This document shows positions 13,391 through 19,619 of a stretch of DNA of 31,320 bases, piece by piece. The position numbers were made by a program, and so were the translations under genes. Position 1 is the stretch's first letter; each line of letters begins with the position of its first letter. Source of the stretch: a virus; the IMG/VR virus record IMGVR_UViG_3300042691_034420, positions 1-31,320 of that record. The stretch is one strand, 5' to 3'. The notes below the pieces were generated by a model that made no database searches, was not told the origin of the DNA, and was given only the letters and a program-made list of their open reading frames with translations.

Positions 13391-13523
13391 GCTTGATTGG
13401 GACCACGACAAGCGAAGCGTAATGCAACTTGCCACTGCCAAGCTTGAGCGTAGGCTTCAATACTGGCGAGAGAAAGAGCAAGAGGAAATCCTCAGGCGCT
13501 ATCGTCTCGTCACTTCCATTTAA
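13356..13523 (+). CDS. Hypothetical helical protein, 55 aa
   Basis: ATG 13356 gives MPTNSSLAKASELDWDHDKR, then a long charged helix (QLATAKLERRLQYWREKEQE). An upstream in-frame ATG at 13251 would overlap almost the whole preceding gene and is rejected. The frame overlaps the 58-aa gene by 35 nt, so one of the two could be spurious, but both read as natural proteins. Function unknown. Confidence 0.5.
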   Translation: MPTNSSLAKASELDWDHDKRSVMQLATAKLERRLQYWREKEQEEILRRYRLVTSI

Positions 13524-13564
13524 TTATCAGGATTTCCAATAAACGCCATTTATCAGGAATCCTG

Positions 13565-13732
13565 CTAAAGCCCCTTAAGGGGCTTTTTCTTTGCCCACGT
13601 AGTATCACCAGGCAATGGTTCAGTGGCATATTCAAACGTGTCGTAATCTGGTTCATTACGAGGATCATAAATTTCCCCGCTTGCCATCCATCGCTTAAGT
13701 CTTTCTCTTTCCTGCTCCACAGAAAGCTTCAT
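13565..13732 (-). CDS. Small charged protein, 55 aa, with strong Shine-Dalgarno
   Basis: On the minus strand AGGAG lies 7 nt before ATG 13732, one of the very few clear ribosome-binding sites in the window. The protein reads MKLSVEQERERLKRWMASGE, then IYDPRNEPDYDTFEYATEPL and a C-terminal KKKPLKGL. The last codons coincide with a hairpin AGCCCC/GGGGCT (13569-13582), which on the plus strand is followed by TTTTTC and terminates the convergent plus-strand genes. Transcription would have to come past or restart after the terminator at 13769-13787. Function unknown. Confidence 0.6.
   Translation of the reverse strand: MKLSVEQERERLKRWMASGEIYDPRNEPDYDTFEYATEPLPGDTTWAKKKPLKGL
13568..13587 (+). terminator. 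Terminator of the 12.8-13.5 kb plus-strand genes
   Basis: AAGCCCC-TTAA-GGGGCTT followed by TTTC on the plus strand. It is 45 nt after the stop at 13523 and overlaps the 3' coding end of the minus-strand 55-aa gene. Confidence 0.75.
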
Positions 13733-13764
13733 GACAATCTCCTAGCCCTTTAAGCATAGGCAAA

Positions 13765-13974
13765 AGAAAAAGGGCCGTTAGGCCCTTCTTCTTTACATCC
13801 TCCGATACCCCAGTTTCCCATCAGTTGCGTAGGGAGATGATGCGCCTCGCAGGAGACCATGCAAAAACTCCTTGGCTAAGCCATACGGCTTTGCCCGCAT
13901 CATCAGAGGCGTCCACCCTCACGGCTCGCCCGAAGACGAGAGCAGCAATTAAGCCGCTAGGACCGAATGCCTAG
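13765..13974 (-). ncRNA. Candidate structured small RNA, about 200 nt
   Basis: No convincing protein frame covers this stretch. Read on the minus strand it begins with hairpin CTAGG/CCTAG (13974-13957). Next come CGGCT/AGCCG with an inner CTCG/CGAG hairpin, then a branched element in which CGCATCATC pairs with GATGATGCG (plus strand 13832-13910). Inside that element are hairpins AAGCC/GGCTT and AGGAG/CTCCT. The stretch ends in terminator AAGGGCC-TAAC-GGCCCTT followed by TTTCTTTT (13787-13761). An extended -10 (TGTTATGAT) ends at 13977, just before the first hairpin. Promoter, nested stems and terminator together support a small RNA. I recognise no known family. Confidence 0.55.
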
Positions 13975-13989
13975 AAATCATAACACGCC
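13974..13989 (-). promoter_or_regulatory. Extended -10 promoter of the candidate RNA
   Basis: The minus strand reads GGCGTGTTATGATTTC, containing TGTTATGAT (TGn plus TATGAT). No good -35 is present (TTGCTG at 19 nt is weak), which is usual for extended -10 promoters. Fifteen of sixteen bases recur at 30505-30520 in front of another structured region. Confidence 0.5.
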
Positions 13990-14083
13990 ACGTCCGTTCG
14001 GCAGCAACGAGCCGTTTCATGGCACAATGGGCATTGCCTTGTCGGAGACGGCATGGCCCTCGCTAGTTCTTTTGTACTAATTG

Positions 14084-14434
14084 ATGAAACGTCTTCTATT
14101 CTCTCTCCTGCTGCTCTGCCCTCTCCAAGCGCAAGCAGCAACGCTCCAATGTGGTATTGCCTCGCACTATGGCATTGGCGACGGCTACCACGGTCAACGA
14201 GCAGCAAATGGCTCTCGCTTTGATGCCTACGCCCTTACTGCTGCCCACCCATGGCTTCCATTTGGCACGCAATTACGTGTGAAGAATCGTAACAATGGAA
14301 AGTCAGTGACAGTGACAATCACGGACAGAGGCCCATACTACGGAGGCCGCATTTTGGACCTGTCCTACGGCAGCTTCTCTCGCATTGCTTCCCCTTCTCA
14401 GGGCGAAGCGTCCATCTGCATTTCAAAGCTATGA
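14084..14434 (+). CDS. RlpA-like double-psi beta-barrel secreted protein
   Basis: 116 aa from ATG 14084. A signal peptide is clear (MKRLLFSLLLLCPLQAQA). The mature part has the RlpA pattern ASHYGIGDGYHGQRAANGSR, then ALTAAHPWLPFGTQLRVKN, VTVTITDRGPYYGGRILDLS. This is a double-psi beta-barrel (DPBB_1). In bacteria RlpA cleaves glycan strands lacking stem peptides; phage copies may help lysis or cell-wall remodelling. The D in TITDRGP and the H in TAAH, expected active-site positions, are both present. The SPOR domain of bacterial RlpA is absent. The next gene starts at the overlapping ATGA. Confidence 0.82.
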   Translation: MKRLLFSLLLLCPLQAQAATLQCGIASHYGIGDGYHGQRAANGSRFDAYALTAAHPWLPFGTQLRVKNRNNGKSVTVTITDRGPYYGGRILDLSYGSFSRIASPSQGEASICISKL

Positions 14435-14628
14435 AAGACACCGCTTCATTCCTGCTCGTGAGCCTCATCTTTGGCCTAGGTGCCTTTGCCATTGCAGCTT
14501 CCCCTAACGTGCTGCCCAACAAGGAAGGCCTGGAGAAGTGCATGCTCCTGCATCCTGAGCGCTACTGCCGCATTGCCAATGGCTTCCCCGTGCCAAAGCT
14601 TGACAGCCCCGCCCAGTTGAGCCTATAG
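14431..14628 (+). CDS. Small secreted or membrane-anchored protein, 65 aa
   Basis: The start overlaps the RlpA-like gene (ATGA at 14431). The N-terminus MKDTASFLLVSLIFGLGAFA is a signal peptide or membrane anchor, with an IAAS that could be a cleavage site. The remainder (SPNVLPNKEGLEKCMLLHPE, then RYCRIANGFPVP) has two cysteines that could form a disulfide outside the cytoplasm. Co-translation with an envelope protein suggests a partner role, but the function is unknown. Confidence 0.62.
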   Translation: MKDTASFLLVSLIFGLGAFAIAASPNVLPNKEGLEKCMLLHPERYCRIANGFPVPKLDSPAQLSL

Positions 14629-14647
14629 TTCCTTCGGAATGTTTGCA

Positions 14648-14676
14648 GAGCCTCCCACGCGGGGGCTCGCCTTTCT
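14648..14676 (+). terminator. Rho-independent terminator
   Basis: GAGCCTCCC-ACGC-GGGGGCTC, then GCCTTTCTT. It closes the envelope gene pair. The stem contains one bulge or mismatch. Confidence 0.6.
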
Positions 14677-14711
14677 TCCGCTTCCATACTCCCCCTGGCG
14701 ACAGGCTCCTC

Positions 14712-14990
14712 ATGGACAAAACCTCCCGCATTAAGCAGTTCATCTTCAATGCTGGCCACAGCATTGTTTCAGTGGAATTCGTTAAGGCAGACGGTTCCCT
14801 GCGCAAGCTTCAGTTCAATCCTTGGGACACCAAGGAAATCAAGGGCACTGGCACGGCAATCAAAAAGCCAAGCATTGTTCGTTGTCGTGATTTCTCCATT
14901 GCTCGCAAAGAAGGACAAGGTGCTTGGCGTTCGTTTGATTGCGAGCGCGTGACAAGCATTAAAGCTAACGGTCAAACCCTCGTCTTCTGA
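14712..14990 (+). CDS. WYL_2-like / Sm-like SH3 barrel protein, 92 aa
   Basis: ATG 14712 (MDKTSRIKQFIFNAGHSIVS) is preferred because the open frame before it runs through the terminator. The sequence VEFVKADGSLRKLQFNPWDT, IVRCRDFSIARK, WRSFDCERVTSIKANG has the pattern of short phage and bacterial proteins with 'F.K.DGs.R......V.d.......WR.f....v..i', seen in the Sm-like/SH3 fold family WYL_2. The assignment is tentative. The function is unknown; nucleic-acid binding is possible. It ends 3 nt before the next ATG. Confidence 0.6.
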   Translation: MDKTSRIKQFIFNAGHSIVSVEFVKADGSLRKLQFNPWDTKEIKGTGTAIKKPSIVRCRDFSIARKEGQGAWRSFDCERVTSIKANGQTLVF

Positions 14991-14993
14991 ACC

Positions 14994-15200
14994 ATGCCTC
15001 TCACAAAAACGCAACAAGCCATTGCCAAAATGGTTTCTGACAATGCCAAGCATAAATGGCAAGACTACAGCTCTAATGATCGTTCTTCTGCTCGCTCTTT
15101 TATTCTTTCCCGCGTTAATAAGCCCGCTTATAAAAGCAAGAAAGACTTGCTAATCACGCTTGCAGATGCTTTGCAAGATGATATTTGGAAAGTGCTTTAA
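14994..15200 (+). CDS. Hypothetical protein, 68 aa, upstream of HicA-like gene
   Basis: MPLTKTQQAIAKMVSDNAKH, then RSFILSRVNKPAYKSKKDLL and ITLADALQDDIWKVL. It is basic and helical. Its stop overlaps the start of the HicA-like gene (TAATG), so the two are coupled. If the next gene is a toxin, this could be an antitoxin, but no HicB-type or known DNA-binding motif is visible. I do not recognise a family. Confidence 0.55.
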   Translation: MPLTKTQQAIAKMVSDNAKHKWQDYSSNDRSSARSFILSRVNKPAYKSKKDLLITLADALQDDIWKVL

Positions 15201-15388
15201 TGGCTCTCAAGGACAATAGACGAGAATTGTTTGCGCTTGTTAAAAAGCATGGCTTTGTTTTACATAGACAAACAAAGCATTATGTTTTTAGGCATTCTTC
15301 TGGCAAAATGCTTGTCTGCAGCAAAAGCACGACAGACAGACACAGCTTGAAGAATGTGGAGCGCGACATCAAACGGCTTTTGTCCTAG
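15200..15388 (+). CDS. HicA-like (dsRBD-fold) small protein, 62 aa
   Basis: The ATG at 15200 gives MALKDNRRELFALVKKHGFV, then LHRQTKHYVFRHSSGKMLVC. The pattern 'L.K.GF.L.RQ..H.VF.H..G' is that of HicA mRNA interferases, where the histidine after GS/TK is catalytic. The C-terminus RHSLKNVERDIKRLLS matches the terminal helix. HicA toxins cleave mRNA, normally with HicB as antitoxin, and no HicB-like protein is recognised beside it. The stop overlaps the stem of a strong terminator. Confidence 0.55.
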   Translation: MALKDNRRELFALVKKHGFVLHRQTKHYVFRHSSGKMLVCSKSTTDRHSLKNVERDIKRLLS

Positions 15389-15408
15389 CCCCGCCAGGGG
15401 CTTTTTTT
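15387..15408 (+). terminator. Strong rho-independent terminator
   Basis: AGCCCC-GCCA-GGGGCT followed by six further T. It starts at the last bases of the HicA-like gene and precedes the HNH/helicase cassette. Confidence 0.88.
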
Positions 15409-15419
15409 ATTGCTATGGT

Positions 15420-15701
15420 ATGAAAGTCGGTTTTGCCGATCCCGTCTGGGAAACGCGTTTTAGCGCGTGTCGTTTGACCATGAGTCGTCTGTTCTCTAAA
15501 AGGCAACGCTTGCAGATTCTTGTGAGAGATCACTGGACCTGCTGCTATTGCGGCGAAAAGCTGCAGCCAGGGCTTCTCACTCAAATTGACCACGTAGTTC
15601 CATTCAGTCAAGGTGGCGCCACCACTCTTGATAATGGCGTTGCGTGTTGCAGACGGTGCAATCTCCTTAAATCTGCATCGTTTGATCATGAACTTACGTA
15701 A
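15420..15701 (+). CDS. HNH endonuclease, first gene of helicase cassette
   Basis: From ATG 15420 the protein is 93 aa (MKVGFADPVWETRFSACRLT); ATG 15480 (MSRLFSKRQRLQILVRDHWT) gives 73 aa and is also possible. The HNH core is complete: CCYCGEKLQPGLLTQIDHVV, then PFSQGGATTLDNGVACCRRC and N. It resembles small HNH nucleases of the McrA/5-methylcytosine-endonuclease type. Unlike the HNH gene at 565, it overlaps the following helicase gene by 11 nt, which implies co-translation and perhaps a shared function rather than simple homing. Confidence 0.85.
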   Translation: MKVGFADPVWETRFSACRLTMSRLFSKRQRLQILVRDHWTCCYCGEKLQPGLLTQIDHVVPFSQGGATTLDNGVACCRRCNLLKSASFDHELT

Positions 15702-17610
15702 ATGGCAACAGCAAGCTATCAACGCTTGCCTGCCTCAGTTCGCAAAAGGGCGCAAACTTTTTGTGATTGAGGCCTGTACTGGCTCAGGAAAATCTCTTTG
15801 TAGTGCAACTGCCGCGCTTAAGCTTCTTGAATACAACAAGGTAGACCTCGTTGTTGTACTCACGCCAAATTGCGGCACTCGCCTGGGATGGAAGAAAACC
15901 TTTGACAGCCTTCGCGTTAACGGTCATCGTGTAAATGTGACTGATGACACTAATTTTCCAGTGGACACTAATGTATGGGTGTCTACCTACGCGGGCTATG
16001 GGAAAGTCGAGGAGGCCCTGTATAGTCGTCCCGTTTCCGGCATTGTTGCCATTATTGACGAATTCCACCATCCTGCAGATACTGCCGAATGGGGCAAGGC
16101 CGTAGATAACCTTGTCGGACTGTGCGATCATGCCATCTTTCTAAGTGGCACGCCATGGAAAAGGGAGGGCAGGATAGCTGTCTTGTGTGACCAAAAAAAT
16201 ATTCACGGGGAGAACTATTACCACGAACAAGGCCGCATTCGTGCGGATTTTGTTTATAATTATGCCGACGATCTTCGCGAGCCCAAGACTCGTGGAACTG
16301 TTCCGGTAAAGTTTAAGTTTTGGGATTCATTTTGGCGCAGTGACGATGGCAAGGCTTCTGAGCTTTACAAGGATCTTCCAAGGTTTCCCACTGATGAATG
16401 GGAGACTATTGAGGAATGGGAGGAATGGGCGAAGAAATGCGACAAGCCACTTGGCCGCCATTTGCATTTCAACATTGACAACGAATCTCCCGGCAAGAAC
16501 GAGACTATTCGTCGCATTATTGATGAGTCACTAACGCTTCTTTCTAAAACGCGCAAAGATATTCAGCTATCTTGTGGTCAACAAAATGCAAGTGTAATGC
16601 TCTGCGTGGCAAAGGGCATGAAAGATGCCCGCAAAATCGCTGAATATATACAAGAAATTAGGCCAAGCTATCGCGTGTCTGTTGTCGTTAGCGATGACAA
16701 CAATGGAGCGAAAAAGCTTGAAAAAATTGCTAAGCAATGCAAGGAAAATGCGGCAGATAAGCCAGACGTGATTGTTTCAGTTGGAATGATTTCGGAAGGT
16801 GTTGATATTCCACAGATTAAGGTTGTTGCTTATCTGAGCGCAATTATTACTGTTTTATATTTTATCCAAGTGATTGGCCGTGCGATTCGTCGTATTCCCA
16901 TCGGAAAAGGAGAATACGCAGATCAAATCCCCTCAAACACTGTTGCCTACGTGGTTGCACCAGCCCATCCAAAGCTTCGCTACATTGCTCGCAACATTGA
17001 AAAGCAAGTGGAAGACGCATGTGGCGACTTGCCAGAGCGTTCAACTGTTGATAGCTTGTCCAAGGAACCATTGGATAAAAAACGGGCCGCTGGAACTGTC
17101 ACATCTGGCGAGAATAGTGTTGGCGTATTTCGTGGCAGCGAAGATTTTTCGCAATGGCATGAAATTGTTGAGGCGATGAAGGCTCATGAAAATGCGGCTA
17201 ATTGTTACATTGATTCGCACTGGTCTGAGCATATATTGGGTTTATTTCTTCGCGGAGAGCAGGAAGCAACTGATCACGCTATTTCTGAAATCAACGCAAG
17301 GTGCCGGTGCTTGGGAGTTTCCGCCGAAGAGCTAATTACCAAGCTTGAAGACGAAATTGATCCTCCATTGTCCTACGAAGAAGAACAAAAACGTTTAAGT
17401 GAAAAGGCTATTTACTGGACGAACATTATTCGTTTCAAGGGTGAATATCGTCAAATCGAAGATAATGACATTGCCTTCAGGAAGGTGCGAGGTGAAATCA
17501 ATCGCCTTGCTGGATTGAAAGCCGCTGGCGTGACGTTTTCCAAGGCATCTATTGAGCAGCGTCGCAAATGGGTGAAGATGGCCGAAGAAGTGGCGGGGAG
17601 GATGGCATGA
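15691..17610 (+). CDS. Superfamily 2 DEAD/DEAH-like helicase
   Basis: About 639 aa from ATG 15691 (MNLRKWQQQAINACLPQFAK). Motifs in order: Q-like RKWQQQAI, Walker A EACTGSGKS (about residue 29), VVLTPNCGTR (Ia), Walker B IIDEFHH (about 127), SGTPW (III), VSVGMISEGVDIP (V) and QVIGRAIRR (VI). This is a full SF2 ATPase resembling type III restriction/RadD-like helicases. The C-terminal 180 residues are helical and unassigned. It overlaps both the HNH gene and the next gene, forming a three-gene unit. It could act in recombination, replication restart or defence; no methylase or specificity subunit is present. Confidence 0.88.
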   Translation, partial: NLRKWQQQAINACLPQFAKGRKLFVIEACTGSGKSLCSATAALKLLEYNKVDLVVVLTPNCGTRLGWKKTFDSLRVNGHRVNVTDDTNFPVDTNVWVSTYAGYGKVEEALYSRPVSGIVAIIDEFHHPADTAEWGKAVDNLVGLCDHAIFLSGTPWKREGRIAVLCDQKNIHGENYYHEQGRIRADFVYNYADDLREPKTRGTVPVKFKFWDSFWRSDDGKASELYKDLPRFPTDEWETIEEWEEWAKKCDKPLGRHLHFNIDNESPGKNETIRRIIDESLTLLSKTRKDIQLSCGQQNASVMLCVAKGMKDARKIAEYIQEIRPSYRVSVVVSDDNNGAKKLEKIAKQCKENAADKPDVIVSVGMISEGVDIPQIKVVAYLSAIITVLYFIQVIGRAIRRIPIGKGEYADQIPSNTVAYVVAPAHPKLRYIARNIEKQVEDACGDLPERSTVDSLSKEPLDKKRAAGTVTSGENSVGVFRGSEDFSQWHEIVEAMKAHENAANCYIDSHWSEHILGLFLRGEQEATDHAISEINARCRCLGVSAEELITKLEDEIDPPLSYEEEQKRLSEKAIYWTNIIRFKGEYRQIEDNDIAFRKVRGEINRLAGLKAAGVTFSKASIEQRRKWVKMAEEVAGRMA

Positions 17611-18248
17611 GCTTTACTGTTTTCTCTGCTCGCTCCATAGCCAACGATCTTGAAAGCGCCGTAGGGGAGGAAGGTTTCTATTTTTACATGAGGGAAATCA
17701 TTGATGGTAAATTGTACGAAAAGTACAAAGATGCAGTTAATGGAGAGGAGCGCAATTTTGAAGGCTTGTTGCAATTTATGCAGCACAAAGATGGCCTTGC
17801 GATCAAGGACTTATCGCTGTTCAAAAAGTGTCTTTCAGTGGTCGCATCGTCAAAACATAAAATGCAAGACGAGGCAAATTGGTTGCTAATTGAAATCAAC
17901 AAGAAGCAGGAGGCTCGGGCTCTTGGGGAAAACCAATACACCGATGAATCCCTGAAAACCCAGTCCACCACTCAAGGGCCTTACAATGTAAGGGCCACTT
18001 CTTATGGGAATGACTCCGACTACCTCCTCCGTCGCATTGCCAGGGACCGTCCCGACCTCCTCACTGACATCGGCAAGAACAAGCGTTTCAAAAGCGCTCG
18101 TGCCGCTGCCATTGAAGCTGGCATCATCAAAGACATTCCCTCCATCCAGCTCAAAGATCCAGGCCCCACGGCTCAAAAGCTTCTCGCCAAGAAAGGCCAA
18201 GCCTGGTGTCTCCAGCTAATGGAAGAACTGTCAGAGTTGGTTTTGTAA
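17607..18248 (+). CDS. Helicase-coupled hypothetical protein, 213 aa
   Basis: The start overlaps the helicase stop (ATGA, 17607). The N-terminal half is helical (MSFTVFSARSIANDLESAVG, then FEGLLQFMQHKDGLAIKDLS). The C-terminal part DYLLRRIARDRPDLLTDIGK then RFKSARAAAIEAGIIK resembles a recurring motif in cyanobacterial and plasmid proteins, 'L.R.RDHP.l........S..AAA.EAG', associated with HTH/partition-type DNA-binding proteins. A DNA-binding partner of the helicase/HNH proteins is a reasonable inference. A terminator follows 12 nt after the stop. Confidence 0.65.
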   Translation: MSFTVFSARSIANDLESAVGEEGFYFYMREIIDGKLYEKYKDAVNGEERNFEGLLQFMQHKDGLAIKDLSLFKKCLSVVASSKHKMQDEANWLLIEINKKQEARALGENQYTDESLKTQSTTQGPYNVRATSYGNDSDYLLRRIARDRPDLLTDIGKNKRFKSARAAAIEAGIIKDIPSIQLKDPGPTAQKLLAKKGQAWCLQLMEELSELVL

Positions 18249-18260
18249 CGGTTTGTGACA

Positions 18261-18282
18261 GGCCCGGAAACGGGGCTTTTTT
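18261..18282 (+). terminator. Rho-independent terminator
   Basis: GGCCCG-GAAA-CGGGGC followed by TTTTTT; a GNRA-type loop with one bulged base. It ends the HNH-helicase cassette and is followed at once by a CTGTATTGTTC element. Confidence 0.8.
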
Positions 18283-18283
18283 C

Positions 18284-18295
18284 CTGTATTGTTCC
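18284..18295 (+). promoter_or_regulatory. CTGTATTGTTC element, copy 1
   Basis: CTGTATTGTTCC directly after a terminator and 28 nt before the next start codon region. The same string, or TCTATTGTTCC, recurs at 18880-18891, 19348-19360 and 20655-20666, each time between a hairpin and the next gene. TATTGT could be a -10 box. Promoter function is inferred. Confidence 0.45.
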
Positions 18296-18323
18296 TAAGC
18301 GTTCGGCAGCGATGCCTCCTCTC

Positions 18324-18584
18324 ATGACCACCATCCCCACCATCCACCTTAACGGCACTGGCTTCACCACACTGCGTGATGAATACGCTGCTGCTTACGA
18401 TGCCATTGACAAGGCTATTGATGCCCTAGTAAAAGCCGAGCTAAATGGTCGGGATTTCTATCCGCAAGGCCCTGACGCTTTCTACAAAGCTCGTGATGAG
18501 CGCCAAGCAGCTCTTGACAAGCTGCGCGAAGCCCATCAATACGCTGGTGAAATGCTCGCTGGCATTTGTGACCAGCAGCGATGA
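18324..18584 (+). CDS. Conserved hypothetical protein, 86 aa
   Basis: ATG 18324 gives MTTIPTIHLNGTGFTTLRDE, then YAAAYDAIDKAIDALVKAEL and RDFYPQGPDAFYKARDERQA. A protein type with 'TIHLNGT......Y..AY.A......L.....N.RD(Y/F)YPQG..A...A..E...' is familiar from many phages and bacteria but has no known function. An alternative ATG lies at 18312. It forms its own transcription unit between the CTGTATTGTTC element and the terminator at 18612. Confidence 0.78.
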   Translation: MTTIPTIHLNGTGFTTLRDEYAAAYDAIDKAIDALVKAELNGRDFYPQGPDAFYKARDERQAALDKLREAHQYAGEMLAGICDQQR

Positions 18585-18611
18585 TCTAGGCAATTTGCTC
18601 CTTTCTAGACT

Positions 18612-18633
18612 AGGGGCCATTAGGCCCCTTTTT
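18612..18633 (+). terminator. Rho-independent terminator
   Basis: AGGGGCC-ATTA-GGCCCCT followed by TTTT. It lies only 2 nt before the next ATG. Confidence 0.85.
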
Positions 18634-18634
18634 C

Positions 18635-18835
18635 ATGCCTTTCCCCATTGGAACCCTCGTTGATCTTTATGATTCAGGCTTTCAACAATGGAGAGGCGAA
18701 TATACAGTGGTGAAGATAACGGAAACTGGCTTGCATAAAATCAAAAACACCAAAACCAATAGCCAGCAATTTGTAAAGGAAACCGCCCTGCGCATTGGCA
18801 GGCTTGGGCCATTCTCAATAAAGAGCCTCTATTGA
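18635..18835 (+). CDS. Small SH3-like protein, 66 aa
   Basis: MPFPIGTLVDLYDSGFQQWR, then GEYTVVKITETGLHKIKNTK. The order of short strands with charged turns (TLVDLYD, YTVVKI, LHKIKN) suggests an SH3-like barrel. The start is 2 nt after a terminator, with no Shine-Dalgarno, so translation may be leaderless or depend on readthrough. Function unknown. Confidence 0.6.
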   Translation: MPFPIGTLVDLYDSGFQQWRGEYTVVKITETGLHKIKNTKTNSQQFVKETALRIGRLGPFSIKSLY

Positions 18836-18879
18836 GAATATTACGGAATGCAACAGGCCTCAAAGCAGGCCCCACGATG

Positions 18880-18891
18880 CTGTATTGTTCT
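18880..18891 (+). promoter_or_regulatory. CTGTATTGTTC element, copy 2
   Basis: CTGTATTGTTCT, 40 nt before ATG 18931. It follows a GGCCT-CAAAGC-AGGCC hairpin (18857-18872) that acts as the preceding terminator candidate. Confidence 0.45.
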
Positions 18892-18930
18892 CTGCATGGG
18901 CGGCGACGCCCCCTCGTCAAGGAACCAACC

Positions 18931-19311
18931 ATGGCAATCATCAACCATTCCGTCGAGCAGCTCACCGGCCCTGGCTACTGGACTAAGTTCGAGGGCCTTG
19001 AGCGAATCAAGGTGACCATCACCGTGCCGAACTGGCACCAACCTTTCCCCACCCAACAAAGAGCTGGCGCCGCCAATCCTCGCGAGCTTGAACTGATTGG
19101 CCTGCTCCACGTTTGCCAGAGTTGGTATATCAATGGTCCCGTGATGGATCAATGGACTATTAGCACGCTCTCTGGCCCCATCAAGGTGCCTGCTGGCACC
19201 CGCATTGTTTCTGAGCCTGTGCCTGAGAAATGGGCAGCATGGGAGCAGGAAGCCAGCGAAGGCACCAAGCAATGGTGGGCCTATTCCAACGGTCGCACGG
19301 CCTTCTGTTAA
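18931..19311 (+). CDS. Hypothetical protein, 126 aa
   Basis: ATG 18931 gives MAIINHSVEQLTGPGYWTKF; the upstream open frame crosses the promoter-like element and is rejected. Sequence features are TITVPNWHQPFPTQQRAGAA, LHVCQSWYINGPVMDQWTIS and a tryptophan-rich end (KWAAWEQEASEGTKQWWAYS). It is beta-rich in the middle and may be a structural or binding protein. No family is recognised. A GAAA-loop hairpin terminator follows at 19325. Confidence 0.6.
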   Translation: MAIINHSVEQLTGPGYWTKFEGLERIKVTITVPNWHQPFPTQQRAGAANPRELELIGLLHVCQSWYINGPVMDQWTISTLSGPIKVPAGTRIVSEPVPEKWAAWEQEASEGTKQWWAYSNGRTAFC

Positions 19312-19324
19312 GCATTGTTGCAAA

Positions 19325-19340
19325 GGGGCGGAAACGCCCC
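19325..19340 (+). terminator. GNRA-loop hairpin terminator
   Basis: GGGGCG-GAAA-CGCCCC, followed by GCTTCTCTTC. There is no clean T-run. Copy 3 of the CTGTATTGTTC-type element (TTCTATTGTTCCT, 19348-19360) follows. Confidence 0.55.
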
Positions 19341-19377
19341 GCTTCTCTTCTATTGTTCCTTTGTTCGCAACCAAACC

Positions 19378-19617
19378 ATGCACCGCACCATCGAAGGCCA
19401 CAGAGAAGATCCGTATTTGGCCAAGCTTGAAGCTGATCGTCAAGCCCAGCACAGCGGCTACGGCGTGCAATCTTATCTCTGCGCTGATGGCTCTCGCAAG
19501 TGGGAAGCCTATGGCTGGGAGCGCATCACAGAATTTCAAATTCACACCACTTCCTACGGTCTATTTGACCACAAATGGGAAGCTGAACAATTCTTCAACA
19601 ATTGCATTAACGGCTGA
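19378..19617 (+). CDS. Hypothetical protein, 79 aa
   Basis: MHRTIEGHREDPYLAKLEAD, then SYLCADGSRKWEAYGWERIT and YGLFDHKWEAEQFFNNCING. ATG 19378 is chosen because the frame before it covers the hairpin and promoter-like element. The protein is aromatic-rich and probably alpha+beta. It ends 2 nt before the next ATG. Function unknown. Confidence 0.6.
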   Translation: MHRTIEGHREDPYLAKLEADRQAQHSGYGVQSYLCADGSRKWEAYGWERITEFQIHTTSYGLFDHKWEAEQFFNNCING

Positions 19618-19619
19618 TC

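Noticed and set aside
13971-14207. A 78-codon minus-strand frame ending in a cysteine-rich CPLCHETARCC segment
   Set aside because: Most of it is antisense to the RlpA-like gene; the last 27 codons after an internal ATG might be a tiny zinc peptide, but no ribosome site supports it.
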